A DNA stretch of 64,000 nt from Pseudorhodoferax sp. Leaf267. GTDB lineage: Bacteria; Pseudomonadota; Gammaproteobacteria; Burkholderiales; Burkholderiaceae_C. The position numbers and the translations under genes are program-made. The notes under the pieces are model-generated. The model did no database searches, was not told where the DNA came from, and saw only the letters and a list, made by a program, of their open reading frames with translations. Every line of letters starts with the position of its first letter. The stretch's first letter is position 1. This document shows, in pieces, positions 11,208-19,849 of the stretch. The stretch covers positions 187,156-251,155 of the forward strand of contig NZ_LMMV01000023.1 of the NCBI RefSeq assembly GCF_001422405.1, written 5' to 3'.

Positions 11208-11585
11208 ATGGACCAGGACGCTTTCGACAACGGGCTCAAGACGCGCCGCGAGGTGCTGGGCTCGGCCTATGTCGACGCCGCGCTGCAGGGCGCGGACGAC
11301 TTCAGCCAGCCGCTGCAGGAGTTCGTCACGCAGTACGCGTGGGACGGCGTGTGGAACCGCCCGGGCCTGTCCCGCCGCGACCGCAGCCTGCTCAACCTGG
11401 GCATGCTGGTCGCGCTGAACCGGCCGCACGAGCTCAAGATCCACCTGCGCGGCGCGCTGAACAACGGCGTGACGAAGGAGGAGATCCGCGAGGCCTTCCT
11501 GCAGGCCGGCGTCTACTGCGGCATGCCCGCGGCCGTCGATGCGTTCCGCACCGCGCGCGAGGTGTTCAAGGAAGTGGAAGGCTGA
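11208..11585 (+). CDS. Carboxymuconolactone decarboxylase family protein (PcaC-like)
   Basis: 125 residues, the normal size of single-domain PcaC. The start MDQDAFDNGLKTRREVLG matches the family; the open frame upstream is antisense to nadE. The conserved helix pair RPHELKIHLRGALNNGVTKE and the following AFLQAGVYCGMPAAVDAF are typical of 4-carboxymuconolactone decarboxylase. That enzyme converts 4-carboxymuconolactone to 3-oxoadipate enol-lactone in the protocatechuate branch. Together with the 3-oxoadipate-type CoA-transferase at 5665-7040 this hints at aromatic catabolism, but a single gene of this versatile family is not proof. It is separated from the catabolic block by nadE. Confidence 0.85.
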   Translation: MDQDAFDNGLKTRREVLGSAYVDAALQGADDFSQPLQEFVTQYAWDGVWNRPGLSRRDRSLLNLGMLVALNRPHELKIHLRGALNNGVTKEEIREAFLQAGVYCGMPAAVDAFRTAREVFKEVEG

Positions 11586-11660
11586 TCCCCCACGATGCAG
11601 CCAGCGGCTGATGCGGCCGTCACGGCGCGGGGTCTCGGGTGTTCCTGGCCTCTGAAGCTC

Positions 11661-13811
11661 TCAGCCCGACAGGCTCGCCAACGCCCCGAGCCAGTTCAGC
11701 CGCCAGGCGGCCAGCGCCAGCGCCGCCACCAGCAGCCCGCACAGCAGCACCAGCCGACCATGGCCCGGCTCGGCGAACGGATCGGGCAGGCGCTGCGTGC
11801 CCGGCGGCAAATGCGCGGTCTGCGACAGCGACGCGCCCAACCGTACGTTCAGCCGCATGCGGCCGTTGATGGCCCAGCCGCTGGCGTCCAGGATCGGGCC
11901 CAGGCTGCGCTGGCGCAGCTTGAGCCAGGCGATCAGCATGCTGGGGCCGGAGATCGACAACACGATGCCCAGGATGGCCATCGGGATCCACCAGCCCAGC
12001 TCCACGAACTTGCCGAACACGCCGACGATCACGGCGCTGATGCTGCCCAGCGCCACGCCCAGCGCGGCCACGGTGCCCACGTCGAAGCGCCCGCGCGCCG
12101 CGGCGGCCGGGGCCGCGTCGGCTGCAGCCGGCTTGGCCGCGCTGGGCACCTTGTCGGCCGTGGCGATCTGGCCGGCCCAGCTGCCCAGCTTGCCGGTCTG
12201 GGTCTGGTCGCTGGCGGCGGCACGCTTGGCGACCTGCTCCTCGACCATGCGCAGGAACTTCTTGTACGGCGACATGAAGGCCTGGCCGATGCTGATCGGG
12301 TTCTCGATGACCTTCACGATGCGCGCGTCCCAGTCCTGGCCCTCGCGGTCGTAGAACAGGCCGTTGCGGCCCACGAAGAGGAAGTCCACGTCGCCGGCCG
12401 TGAAGGCTGCGGCAATCGTCATCTTGTCCTTGCCGCGCGTGCATTCGCAGTAGGCCAGGTAGGCCTTGGCCAGGCCCGCGACCACGGCGTGCTTGGCGGC
12501 ATCGGCCACCTGCACCGTGAGCTCGCAGCTGCGCCCATCCAGGTAGAGCCGGCCGGCCTGGAACACCGCGCCTTCGCGGTGGTAGAAGGCCTCGAACGAG
12601 ACGAAGTTGCGCAGCAGCGCCACCAGGTCGCGCTGCAGGCGCAGCAGCTTTTCGAGGTCGTTGACCAAGCCCTGCTGCGGGGCGGCGGCGCTGTCCTGTG
12701 CGATGAGCGCGTCCAGTCGTGCGCGGGCGGCCGGCAGGTCGTCGCCGAGCAGCGTGCGCAGGGCTTCGGTGCCCAGCGCGGCCACAGGGCTGGTCGGGCG
12801 CGTGGTCAGCCAGTCGCGGCAAGGGGCGACCAGGGTCTTGAGCTGCTGCCATTCGGCCTCGGTCAGGGTGTCTCGTGCGCCGTCGACCAGCAGCGGTGCG
12901 ACGGCCTGCGTGCGCAAGGTTTGCAACGCCGGTTGCCAGGCCGGGTTGGCGGCGCCGTCCAGCGGCAGCGCGCGGCCGACGGCCACCGGGGCCAGCGGCA
13001 GCTGCGCCAACAGCTCACCGGTCAGCGACAGCGGCTGCAGAGCGCGGCCACGCAGCTCTTCGGGCGGCGGCGCACTCAGTGCCTCGGCCGCGCGCGGGTC
13101 GTAGCCGGCCAGCCGGCAGCGCGCGAAGAAGTCCTCCACCTTGGCATGCACGGCCTCCACGGCCTCGGCCGCGCTGCGCAGCGTGCCGCAGTCCTGCTCG
13201 CCGCGCGCGTGCCAGGCCAGCAGCTTCTCGGCCGCGTCGAAGAAGGCCTTGGCGTGCGCGGCGTCCACGCCCGGCGTGCCGCCCGCATCGGGCACGCCGC
13301 CCTGTGTGGCGACGATGCGCTCGACCAGCGCGCGCAGCGGCGCGTCGTCGCCAGCCGAGGCCGGCGTCACGATGCCGTCGCCGTTGAAGGGCTCGCCGGC
13401 CAGGTGCTTCTGGCGCTCGGCCAGCACGTCCAGGCCGATGTCGGCGCTGCCGGCCTCGCCATGGCGCTGCAGGCTGCGCCGTGCCTCCTCGGCCAGCGCG
13501 CGGCCAGTGTCGTTGTCGGCCAGGTCGGCCAGCGCCAGGCGCTTGCCGCCCCGCAGCAGCAGGTCGGCATCGCGCAGCCTGGCGCAGGCCCAGTCGCAGG
13601 CGGCCAGCAGCTCGGGGGCGCGGATGCGGCCGTCGTGGTCGGTGTCGATCAGGTCCAGCGTGCGCGTGTCGAAGTGCAGGCCGCGCGTCGGGCAGGCCAG
13701 CGCGACCCAGAGCTTCTGGTCGAGTTCGTGCAGGTGGGCGATGTCGGCGCCGCGGGCGATCAGGACCTGATCGACGCCGCCTGCCCGGAAGAATTGCCAA
13801 GCATGGGACAT
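11661..13811 (-). CDS. EF-hand-containing membrane protein of unknown function
   Basis: 716 residues from the ATG of MSHAWQFFRAGG; the open frame continues upstream without plausible protein character. Residues 56-67 (DTDHDGRIRAPE) form a canonical calcium EF-hand loop with ligands at positions 1, 3, 5, 12 and Gly at 6. A second, degenerate loop (FNGDGIV) follows further on. The middle is a helical region with no motif I can name. A linker rich in Ala and Pro follows, then about three hydrophobic segments near the C-terminus (AALGVALGSISAVIVGVFG, WWIPMAILGIVLSISG, LVLLCGLLVAALALAAW). Most of the protein would be on one side of the inner membrane, with no signal peptide at the front. Function unknown. 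Upstream of it 178 bases hold no gene. Confidence 0.75.
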   Translation of the reverse strand: MSHAWQFFRAGGVDQVLIARGADIAHLHELDQKLWVALACPTRGLHFDTRTLDLIDTDHDGRIRAPELLAACDWACARLRDADLLLRGGKRLALADLADNDTGRALAEEARRSLQRHGEAGSADIGLDVLAERQKHLAGEPFNGDGIVTPASAGDDAPLRALVERIVATQGGVPDAGGTPGVDAAHAKAFFDAAEKLLAWHARGEQDCGTLRSAAEAVEAVHAKVEDFFARCRLAGYDPRAAEALSAPPPEELRGRALQPLSLTGELLAQLPLAPVAVGRALPLDGAANPAWQPALQTLRTQAVAPLLVDGARDTLTEAEWQQLKTLVAPCRDWLTTRPTSPVAALGTEALRTLLGDDLPAARARLDALIAQDSAAAPQQGLVNDLEKLLRLQRDLVALLRNFVSFEAFYHREGAVFQAGRLYLDGRSCELTVQVADAAKHAVVAGLAKAYLAYCECTRGKDKMTIAAAFTAGDVDFLFVGRNGLFYDREGQDWDARIVKVIENPISIGQAFMSPYKKFLRMVEEQVAKRAAASDQTQTGKLGSWAGQIATADKVPSAAKPAAADAAPAAAARGRFDVGTVAALGVALGSISAVIVGVFGKFVELGWWIPMAILGIVLSISGPSMLIAWLKLRQRSLGPILDASGWAINGRMRLNVRLGASLSQTAHLPPGTQRLPDPFAEPGHGRLVLLCGLLVAALALAAWRLNWLGALASLSG

Positions 13812-13989
13812 GGGTGGGACTGCGGCGCGCGCCGGGCACGCCGTGGGTGCGAGAAATGCGGGAAAAGCGAGGCTCGAGCCTCGCACGCCTGCCGGGTTGC
13901 AGCCAGCATCGGCCGCCACGCATAGGTGTAGGACGCCGCCTTCTCCGCCGGCTGGCGCGCCCGTGGCTGCGGTCTGGCGCAGCGCCCCG

Positions 13990-14661
13990 TCAGCGTGGCG
14001 CGCGCGCGGCGGCCAGGGCCAACAGCGCGGCGCCCACCAGCACCCAGGTGTCGGGCGCATGCAGCGTCCACAGCGTGGCGGCGCTGATCGCGCACCACAG
14101 CAGCGGCACCAGCCAGGGCAGGGCGCCCACGGCCCGTGCGCGGCCGCGTGACAGCAGCAGCAGCAAGCCCAGCGTGCCCACCGCGGTCGCATCCGGCGTC
14201 AGGCCGAACAGCGCGGCCTGCTGCCAGGGCCGGCCGAACAGCAGGCCCACGAACGGCTGGAGCAGCACCGCGAACGCCGTCAGCCCCAGCCCCACGCGAC
14301 GCACCCAGGCTGGCCCGCTGCGCGGCTGCCAGCCGCTGCCCGGCCAGGCCATCGCGCCCAGCAGCAGCGCCTGCAGCACGAACCCGCCCGCAAACCAGGG
14401 CGCGGCCGTGTGGATGCCGGCATAGCGCTGCGCGTGGAAGGCCCAGGCCGTGAAGGCCCAGCCGAGCGCGACGAGCACGCAGGCCACCCGCCAGGCCGAA
14501 TGCCGCCGCGCCAGCAGCCACCACACGATCCCGCCCAGCGGCAGCGCCACGCACTGCGCGGGCCAGACCTGCGCGTTGTAGAGCGCGAACATGCGCTGGT
14601 AGGTGCCGGGCGAGAACATCAGGAAGTCCGCCAGGCTGTAGGTCCACCATTCGAGGATCAC
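13990..14661 (-). CDS. Integral membrane protein, DUF6064-like
   Basis: 223 residues from a GTG start giving MILEWWTYSLADFLMF. GTG is preferred because a GGGGG stretch lies eight bases upstream of it and the protein character begins there. An ATG at 14772 would overlap the neighbouring aldo/keto reductase gene. The sequence is a chain of about six hydrophobic helices. The opening WWTYSLADFLMFSPGTYQRM, followed by an Asn and a tryptophan-proline pair, resembles DUF6064 membrane proteins as I remember them. No catalytic residues are evident. It lies 22 bases after the stop of the aldo/keto reductase gene and could be co-transcribed with it. Confidence 0.7.
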   Translation of the reverse strand: MILEWWTYSLADFLMFSPGTYQRMFALYNAQVWPAQCVALPLGGIVWWLLARRHSAWRVACVLVALGWAFTAWAFHAQRYAGIHTAAPWFAGGFVLQALLLGAMAWPGSGWQPRSGPAWVRRVGLGLTAFAVLLQPFVGLLFGRPWQQAALFGLTPDATAVGTLGLLLLLSRGRARAVGALPWLVPLLWCAISAATLWTLHAPDTWVLVGAALLALAAARAPR

Positions 14662-14683
14662 ACACCCCCAATTAACGACATGC

Positions 14684-15625
14684 CTACAGCGCCGCCACGT
14701 GCGCCGCCATGCGCTGGCGCAGCGCCGCGTCGGGCATGGGGCCGCGGGCTGCCTCCATGTTCTGCTGCACATGCACGACCTGGCTGGTCGCGGGGATGGC
14801 GCAGGTCACGGCCGGGTGCGACACGACGAACTTCAGCGCCACCTGCGCCCAGTGGCGGCAGCCGATCTCGGCGGCCCAGCCCGGCAGCGGCTGGCGGCGC
14901 AGGTCGGCCAACAGGTCGCCCTGGCGGAACGGGCGGTTCACGAGCACGGCAATGCCGCGCTCGGCCGCCAGCGGCAGCAGGCGCTGCTCCACGTCGCGGT
15001 CCAGCAGGTTGTAGCTGAGCTGCACGAAGTCCAGCGGGTGGCGCTGCATCAGCGCTTCCATCTCGCGGTGGCGCCGGCCCTCGGACGTGGTGATGCCCAC
15101 GTGCCGCAGCTGGCCCGCGGCCTTCATCTCGAACAGGCGCGGCAACTGCGTCTCCCAGTCCAGCAGGTTGTGCACCTGCAGCAGGTCGAACGGGCGCTGC
15201 AGCTGCCAGCGCTGGCGCGAGGTCGCGATCTGCGCGCGGCCGCGCTCGGCGCCGCTGGTCCACACCTTGTCGGCCGCCACGAGCTGCGCGGGCCGGCCCA
15301 GCTGGGCCAGCGCCTGGCCGATCACATCCTGCGCCGAGCCGTACATGGGCGACGAGTCGATCAGCCGCCCGCCGGCCGCGAAGAAGGCCCGCATCACGGC
15401 CGTGGCCGCGGCCCGGCCCTGGGGGTCGTCGCCGACGTTGAAGGTGATCCAGCTGCCCAGGCCGACGACGGGCAGGGCGTCGCCGGTGGACGGCACGCGG
15501 CGGGTCAGCGGGGCGGGCGCGGGCGCCTGCGCGTGGGCGGGCAGCAGCGCGGCGGGCAGGCTGGCGGCTGCGGTGTGCAGCAGCAGGCGGCGCGTGGAGG
15601 AGGGCAGGGGCAGGTGGGTGGGCAT
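14684..15625 (-). CDS. Aldo/keto reductase with a probable Tat signal peptide
   Basis: 313 residues from MPTHLPLPSS; an ATG 18 bases upstream (15643) is an alternative. The N-terminus carries STRRLLLHTAAASLPAALLPAHAQ. This is a twin-arginine-type signal with cleavage near AHAQ, so the enzyme is probably exported in folded form with its nicotinamide cofactor. The catalytic tetrad is present: D90 and Y95 (GRLIDSSPMYGSA), K120 (VAADKVW) and H152 (LQVHNLLD). AKRs reduce carbonyls with NADPH; the substrate is unknown. The gene diverges from the DUF3455 lipoprotein gene across a region with a 13-bp AT-rich palindrome. Confidence 0.87.
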   Translation of the reverse strand: MPTHLPLPSSTRRLLLHTAAASLPAALLPAHAQAPAPAPLTRRVPSTGDALPVVGLGSWITFNVGDDPQGRAAATAVMRAFFAAGGRLIDSSPMYGSAQDVIGQALAQLGRPAQLVAADKVWTSGAERGRAQIATSRQRWQLQRPFDLLQVHNLLDWETQLPRLFEMKAAGQLRHVGITTSEGRRHREMEALMQRHPLDFVQLSYNLLDRDVEQRLLPLAAERGIAVLVNRPFRQGDLLADLRRQPLPGWAAEIGCRHWAQVALKFVVSHPAVTCAIPATSQVVHVQQNMEAARGPMPDAALRQRMAAHVAAL

Positions 15626-15728
15626 GGCACAGGTGCGATGCACGCGCCGCGCGGAAGTTCAGTGCGACAGGGCAAGACGCCAGACCACGCAAGCCGCGTC
15701 GGCGCGCTCACCGGGAGCCCGGGGGGCC

Positions 15729-15741
15729 AAACAATTTGTTT
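15729..15741. promoter_or_regulatory. Perfect AT-rich palindrome between divergent genes, possible operator
   Basis: AAACAATTTGTTT is a perfect 13-bp inverted repeat (6-bp arms, one central base) in otherwise very GC-rich DNA. It lies 104 bases from the aldo/keto reductase start and 67 bases from the DUF3455 start. The position suits a regulator site or an UP-like promoter element. No regulator gene is adjacent. Confidence 0.4.
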
Positions 15742-15807
15742 CAAACTGACTGCATCCATACCGGCCCCTTGCCAGTAGTACCTGCACCAACAACCCTGGA
15801 GCTCCCC

Positions 15808-16377
15808 ATGCGCCACCTCACCGCCTCCCGCACCCTCGCCCTGTGCGGCACCGTGTCCGCCGCCGCCCTGCTCGCCGCCTGCGGCGCCATGCCCGGCGCG
15901 AACAAGACCTTCTCGCAAGCCACGCTGCCCGCCAGCATCCAGGTGCCCAGCGGCAACCGCGTGGCCATGGAAACGGTGGGCAAGGGCGAGATCCTGTACG
16001 AGTGCCGCGACAAGGCCAACATGCCCGGCCAGATGGAATGGACCTTCGTCGGCCCCGATGCGCGGCTGATGGACCGCAGCGGCAAGCAGGTCGGCCGCTA
16101 CTACGGCCCGCCGGCCACCTGGGAATCGTCGGACGGCTCCAAGCTCACGGCCACGCAGCTGGCGATCGCGCCCTCCAGCCCGACCAGCCTGCCCTACCAG
16201 CTCGTCAAGGCCAACCCGGCCATGGGCAGCGGCGCCATGAGCGGCGTGACCTACATCCAGCGTGTGGCGCTGACGGGCGGCGTGGCGCCAGCCGCCATGC
16301 CGTGCTCGGCCATGAACAAGGGCCAGAAGACCACCGTGCCCTACCAGGCCGACTACATCTTCTGGAAGGCGTCCTGA
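15808..16377 (+). CDS. DUF3455 domain lipoprotein
   Basis: 189 residues from MRHLTASRTLALCG. A lipoprotein signal ends in LLAACG with the lipid-accepting Cys at position 25. The mature part matches the DUF3455 pattern: QVPSGNRVAMETVGKGEILYEC near the front, then WTFVGPDARLMDRSGKQVGRYYGPPATWE and a closing PYQADYIFWKA. Members are small exported proteins of unknown role found in bacteria and fungi. No partner gene is evident. An 18-bp GC palindrome 13 bases after the stop could end the transcript. Confidence 0.85.
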   Translation: MRHLTASRTLALCGTVSAAALLAACGAMPGANKTFSQATLPASIQVPSGNRVAMETVGKGEILYECRDKANMPGQMEWTFVGPDARLMDRSGKQVGRYYGPPATWESSDGSKLTATQLAIAPSSPTSLPYQLVKANPAMGSGAMSGVTYIQRVALTGGVAPAAMPCSAMNKGQKTTVPYQADYIFWKAS

Positions 16378-16390
16378 TCCGCTGTTGATC

Positions 16391-16408
16391 GCCGGGCGCG
16401 CGCCCGGC
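16391..16408 (+). terminator. GC-rich hairpin after the DUF3455 gene
   Basis: GCCGGGCGCGCGCCCGGC is a perfect 18-bp palindrome starting 13 bases after the stop codon. It would fold as a very stable stem in RNA. It is not followed by a U-run, so it is at best a transcript-end stabiliser or Rho-assisted terminator. Confidence 0.4.
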
Positions 16409-16483
16409 CGCCGCCGCGTTGGGGCAGTTGCCCGACATCTGGCCTGATTCGGTGCGATATTCGCGGCACCTGCGTGACCATTC

Positions 16484-18283
16484 ATGGCGGTGACCGACCA
16501 GGGGGTCGGTCCGCCGCTGGATGCAGGCAGTCCCAACATGCATGTTTCCGACGATGTTTCCGGGCTCAGGCTCTACCAGGCCGTGGCCCGCTACCGGCTG
16601 CTGGGCTACCAGGGCAAGATCCTGGCAGCGGTGTTCCTGGGCATCCACCTGCCGCTGATCACGCTGGCACTGTGGGTCGCGCTGGACCGCACGGCCGACT
16701 GGAGCGTTTGGCTGCAGACGCTGGCCGTGGCGCTGGCGGCCACGCTGGTCGGCACGGGCCTCACGCTGTGGGTGCTGCACCATCTGCTGCGGCCCGTGAC
16801 GCTCACCTCGCAGGCGTTGCGCCGGTTCCGCGACACGCGCGAACGCCTGTCGCTGCCCGTCCATTACACGGACCAGGTCGGCACGCTCATGGCCGACACC
16901 CACGAGACGCTGGCGCACCTGGAGCAGGCGCTGCACGCGCTCGAATTCGTGGACGCGGCCACTGGCCTGCCCAACCGCAAGCGCTTCGCGCGCGAGCTGC
17001 AGCAGCGCATCGCGCAGGGCGAGGTGTTCGCCGTGGCCGTCGTGCGCTTTTCCAACCTGTCGCGCATCGCAGGGACCATGGACGTGGAGCGGGCCGAGAG
17101 CGCCGCGCGCGCGGTGGCCTTGCGCCTGGGGGCCATGCCGGCTTTTGCCCTGGCGCTGTCGCGCATCGGCCCGTCCAAGTTCGGCTGCGTCTTGCTGCCC
17201 GTTGCCGGGGATGCCACGCCCTGGGCATCGGCTGCGGCCCGCCTGCGTGCGGCGCTGGATGCCTGTTGCGACGAGATACTGATCGGCGAATTCGCGTTCA
17301 AGCCGGTGCTGCAGGGCGGGTTGTCGGCCTACCCCGACGATGGGGCCGACGCCGAGCAGTTGATCGACGCGGCGGTGCATGCGGCCTCGCTGGCGCAGGC
17401 GGGCGATCCCGTGGTGCAGCATTCGGCCAAGGCCCGCCAGGCCTCGCTGGAGCATTTCCGCCTGGAGCAGGACCTGCGCCGGGCCCTGGAGCGCGAGGAG
17501 TTCGTGCTGCACTACCAGCCCGTGTTCGACCTGGCCGCCGGGCGCGCCGTGGGCGCCGAGGCGCTGCTGCGCTGGCAGCACCCCGAGCGCGGCCTGCTGC
17601 TGCCCGGCGCCTTCATCGGTGCGGCCGAGGCGTCGGGCCTGATCGAGCCCATCGGCCTGTGGGTGCTGCGCCAGGCATGCGCGCAGGTGCGCGACTGGAA
17701 CGGCCAGGGCCTGGCCGGGCTGCGCATGGCGATCAACGTGTCGGCGCGGCAGTTCCTCAACCCGCTGCTGAAGGACCAGGTGCTGGCCGCGATCGCGCGC
17801 TGCAACCTGAGCCCGGCGCAGCTGGAGATCGAGCTGACCGAGACCGCCGCGATGGCCGACCACGCCCACACGCACCGCGTCTTCACGGCGCTGCGCGATG
17901 CGGGCGTGGGCATCTCGATCGACGATTTCGGCACCGGCTACGCCAGCATGAGCTACCTGCGCAAGCTGCCGTTCGACAAGCTCAAGATCGACCGCGAGTT
18001 CGTGACCGACGTGCACCAGACGCGCCCGAGCCAGGCCATCTGTTCGGCACTGATCGCACTGGCCCGCGGCCTGGGCCTGCGTGTGCTGGCCGAGGGGGCG
18101 GAGACGGCCAGCGAGGTGAACCACCTGGCGCAGCAGGGCTGCGACCTGTTCCAGGGCTACTTCTTCGCGCGGCCGGTGCCGGCGGCCGACTTCGCCCAGG
18201 CCATGGCCATGCCGGTCGGGCTGGCCGAGCCGGCGCGCCCTGCAGGGCTGCGCGTCAGCCGGCGCGCAGCCACTGGCGCGTGA
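16484..18283 (+). CDS. Membrane-bound EAL phosphodiesterase with degenerate GGDEF domain
   Basis: 599 residues. Two hydrophobic segments (about 46-68 and 78-98) flank a very short loop, so there is no large periplasmic sensor. A HAMP-like linker follows (LLRPVTLTSQALRRFRDTRE). A GGDEF domain begins at DAATGLPNRKRF (157-168), but its signature is GPSKF (229-233) instead of GGDEF, so cyclase activity is not expected. The EAL domain is intact: GAEALLRW (E359), INVSARQF, ELTET, SIDDFGTGYAS, KIDREFV, AEGAET and the closing DLFQGYFFARPVP. It should hydrolyse cyclic di-GMP at the inner membrane. Its last 29 bases overlap the end of the convergent trehalase gene. Confidence 0.93.
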   Translation: MAVTDQGVGPPLDAGSPNMHVSDDVSGLRLYQAVARYRLLGYQGKILAAVFLGIHLPLITLALWVALDRTADWSVWLQTLAVALAATLVGTGLTLWVLHHLLRPVTLTSQALRRFRDTRERLSLPVHYTDQVGTLMADTHETLAHLEQALHALEFVDAATGLPNRKRFARELQQRIAQGEVFAVAVVRFSNLSRIAGTMDVERAESAARAVALRLGAMPAFALALSRIGPSKFGCVLLPVAGDATPWASAAARLRAALDACCDEILIGEFAFKPVLQGGLSAYPDDGADAEQLIDAAVHAASLAQAGDPVVQHSAKARQASLEHFRLEQDLRRALEREEFVLHYQPVFDLAAGRAVGAEALLRWQHPERGLLLPGAFIGAAEASGLIEPIGLWVLRQACAQVRDWNGQGLAGLRMAINVSARQFLNPLLKDQVLAAIARCNLSPAQLEIELTETAAMADHAHTHRVFTALRDAGVGISIDDFGTGYASMSYLRKLPFDKLKIDREFVTDVHQTRPSQAICSALIALARGLGLRVLAEGAETASEVNHLAQQGCDLFQGYFFARPVPAADFAQAMAMPVGLAEPARPAGLRVSRRAATGA

Positions 18284-19844
18284 CGCCGTTGGTCCAGCCG
18301 AAGCCGTCCTGCAGCGGGTATTCGCCGCCTGCGCCGCCCGTGGACGCATGCGGCGGCGCATCGCGCAGCGCGTACTTCTCGACCAGCTTGCCGTCGCGCT
18401 GGTAGACCGCCTCCACGGTCTGGCACCAGCGCGTGCGGATGTCGTCGGCCAGTGCGTGGCAGCCATAGGCGGCCAGGCCCTGCACGGCCATCCACTGCAG
18501 CGGCGCCCAGCCGTTGGGCCGGTCCCATTGCTCGTCGCTGGCCAGTTCGGTGGTGGCCAGGCCGCCGGGCGCCAGCAGGCGCGCGCGCAGCGTGGTGGCC
18601 AGGCGCCGGGCCTGGGCCGGGGTGGCCGAGCCCGTGAACAGCGGCGTGACGGTGGCGGCGTTCAGGCCGGCGCGCTGCGTGGCGCCGGGCCAGTCCAGGT
18701 CCAGGAAGGCACCGGCCTCCTCGCTCCAGAAGCGGGCCTGCAGCGCGCGGCATCGCGCGTCGGCCAGCGCCTGGAAGCGGGCGGCGGTCGGTGCGTCGCC
18801 GGTCTGGGCGCCCAGTTGCGCGATCAGCGATTCCAGCTTGTGCAGCAGCGCGTTCAGGTCCACCGGCAGGATGCGCGTGGTGCAGATGCGCGACAGCGCA
18901 TCGTGCCGGCCGGGCGACGCGGGCGCAGCGGCCAGCCAGCGCGTGCTGAAGTCCCAGCCGGATTCGCAGGCCGCGCGCAGGTCGCGCCAGACCTCGGCCG
19001 CGGGCCGGTTGGGCGCGGCGGCGGCGGTGGCCACGTCTTCGCGCCAGGCTTCGTCACGCGGCGTGTCGCGGTCGTCCCAGTAGCGGTTCAGCAGCGTGCC
19101 GTCGGCCAGGCGCACCACGCGACGGTGCGCCTGGCCGGGCGCGAGGCCCTCGGCGCCGTCCATCCAGAACGCGTGCTCGCGCTGCAGCTGGGGCAGGTAG
19201 CGGGCCGCGCCCTGGCCGTGGCAGCTCTCGCACAGCTCGGCCATCAGCGCGAACACCGGCGGCTGCGAGCGGCTCAGGTAGTAGGTGCGCGTGCCGTTGG
19301 GCACGTGGCCGTAGGTGTCGATGAGGTAGGCGAAGTTGTCGGTCATCGCATGCAGCAGCCTCTGGCGACCGCTGGCCGACAGGCCCAGCATGGTGAAGTA
19401 CGAGTCCCAGTAGTACAGCTCCACGAACCGCCCGCCCGGCACCACGTAGGGGTGCGGCAGCGGCAGCAGCGAGCCCAGGGGCGGATGCTGGTCGGGGTGG
19501 CGCGTGAGCTCGTCCCACAGCCCGTCGATGTGCGCGGCCATGCTCTGGCCGGGTGTGAAGGCATGCGGCGCGAGGGCCGGGCGCTGCGGCTCGAAATGCT
19601 GCTGCACGAAGGCTCGCAGGTCGAAGCCGGGCTGGCCGCACGCGCGCCGGTAGGCTGCCACGATGGCCTCGGGCGCGCCGCGCGGGGCGCAGTCGGCGAA
19701 GGTCTTGCTGTCGGCGAACACGGCGCCCTGCTGCACGGCCACGAACAGCTCGGCATAGCGGTCGGCCGGCGACTGCGTGTCGGGCGCGGGCCGCTGCGCG
19801 GCGATGGCCTGGCGGGTCGCGGGCTCGGTGTGGACGCCAGCCAC
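18255..19844 (-). CDS. treA/treF-like: Trehalase (GH37)
   Basis: 529 residues from a GTG (MAGVHTEPATRQAIAA). The frame is open further upstream, but that part is antisense-like and overlaps the NYN gene. Both trehalase signatures are present, PGGRFVELYYWDSYF and QWDRPNGWAP, as is the glycine-rich GGAGGEYPLQDGFGWTNGV near the C-terminus. It hydrolyses trehalose to two glucose molecules. No signal peptide is visible from this start, which suggests a cytoplasmic, TreF-like enzyme. It begins 5 bases after the stop of the NYN-domain gene and is probably translated from the same transcript. Confidence 0.93.
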   Translation of the reverse strand: MAGVHTEPATRQAIAAQRPAPDTQSPADRYAELFVAVQQGAVFADSKTFADCAPRGAPEAIVAAYRRACGQPGFDLRAFVQQHFEPQRPALAPHAFTPGQSMAAHIDGLWDELTRHPDQHPPLGSLLPLPHPYVVPGGRFVELYYWDSYFTMLGLSASGRQRLLHAMTDNFAYLIDTYGHVPNGTRTYYLSRSQPPVFALMAELCESCHGQGAARYLPQLQREHAFWMDGAEGLAPGQAHRRVVRLADGTLLNRYWDDRDTPRDEAWREDVATAAAAPNRPAAEVWRDLRAACESGWDFSTRWLAAAPASPGRHDALSRICTTRILPVDLNALLHKLESLIAQLGAQTGDAPTAARFQALADARCRALQARFWSEEAGAFLDLDWPGATQRAGLNAATVTPLFTGSATPAQARRLATTLRARLLAPGGLATTELASDEQWDRPNGWAPLQWMAVQGLAAYGCHALADDIRTRWCQTVEAVYQRDGKLVEKYALRDAPPHASTGGAGGEYPLQDGFGWTNGVTRQWLRAG

Positions 19845-19849
19845 CGTGC

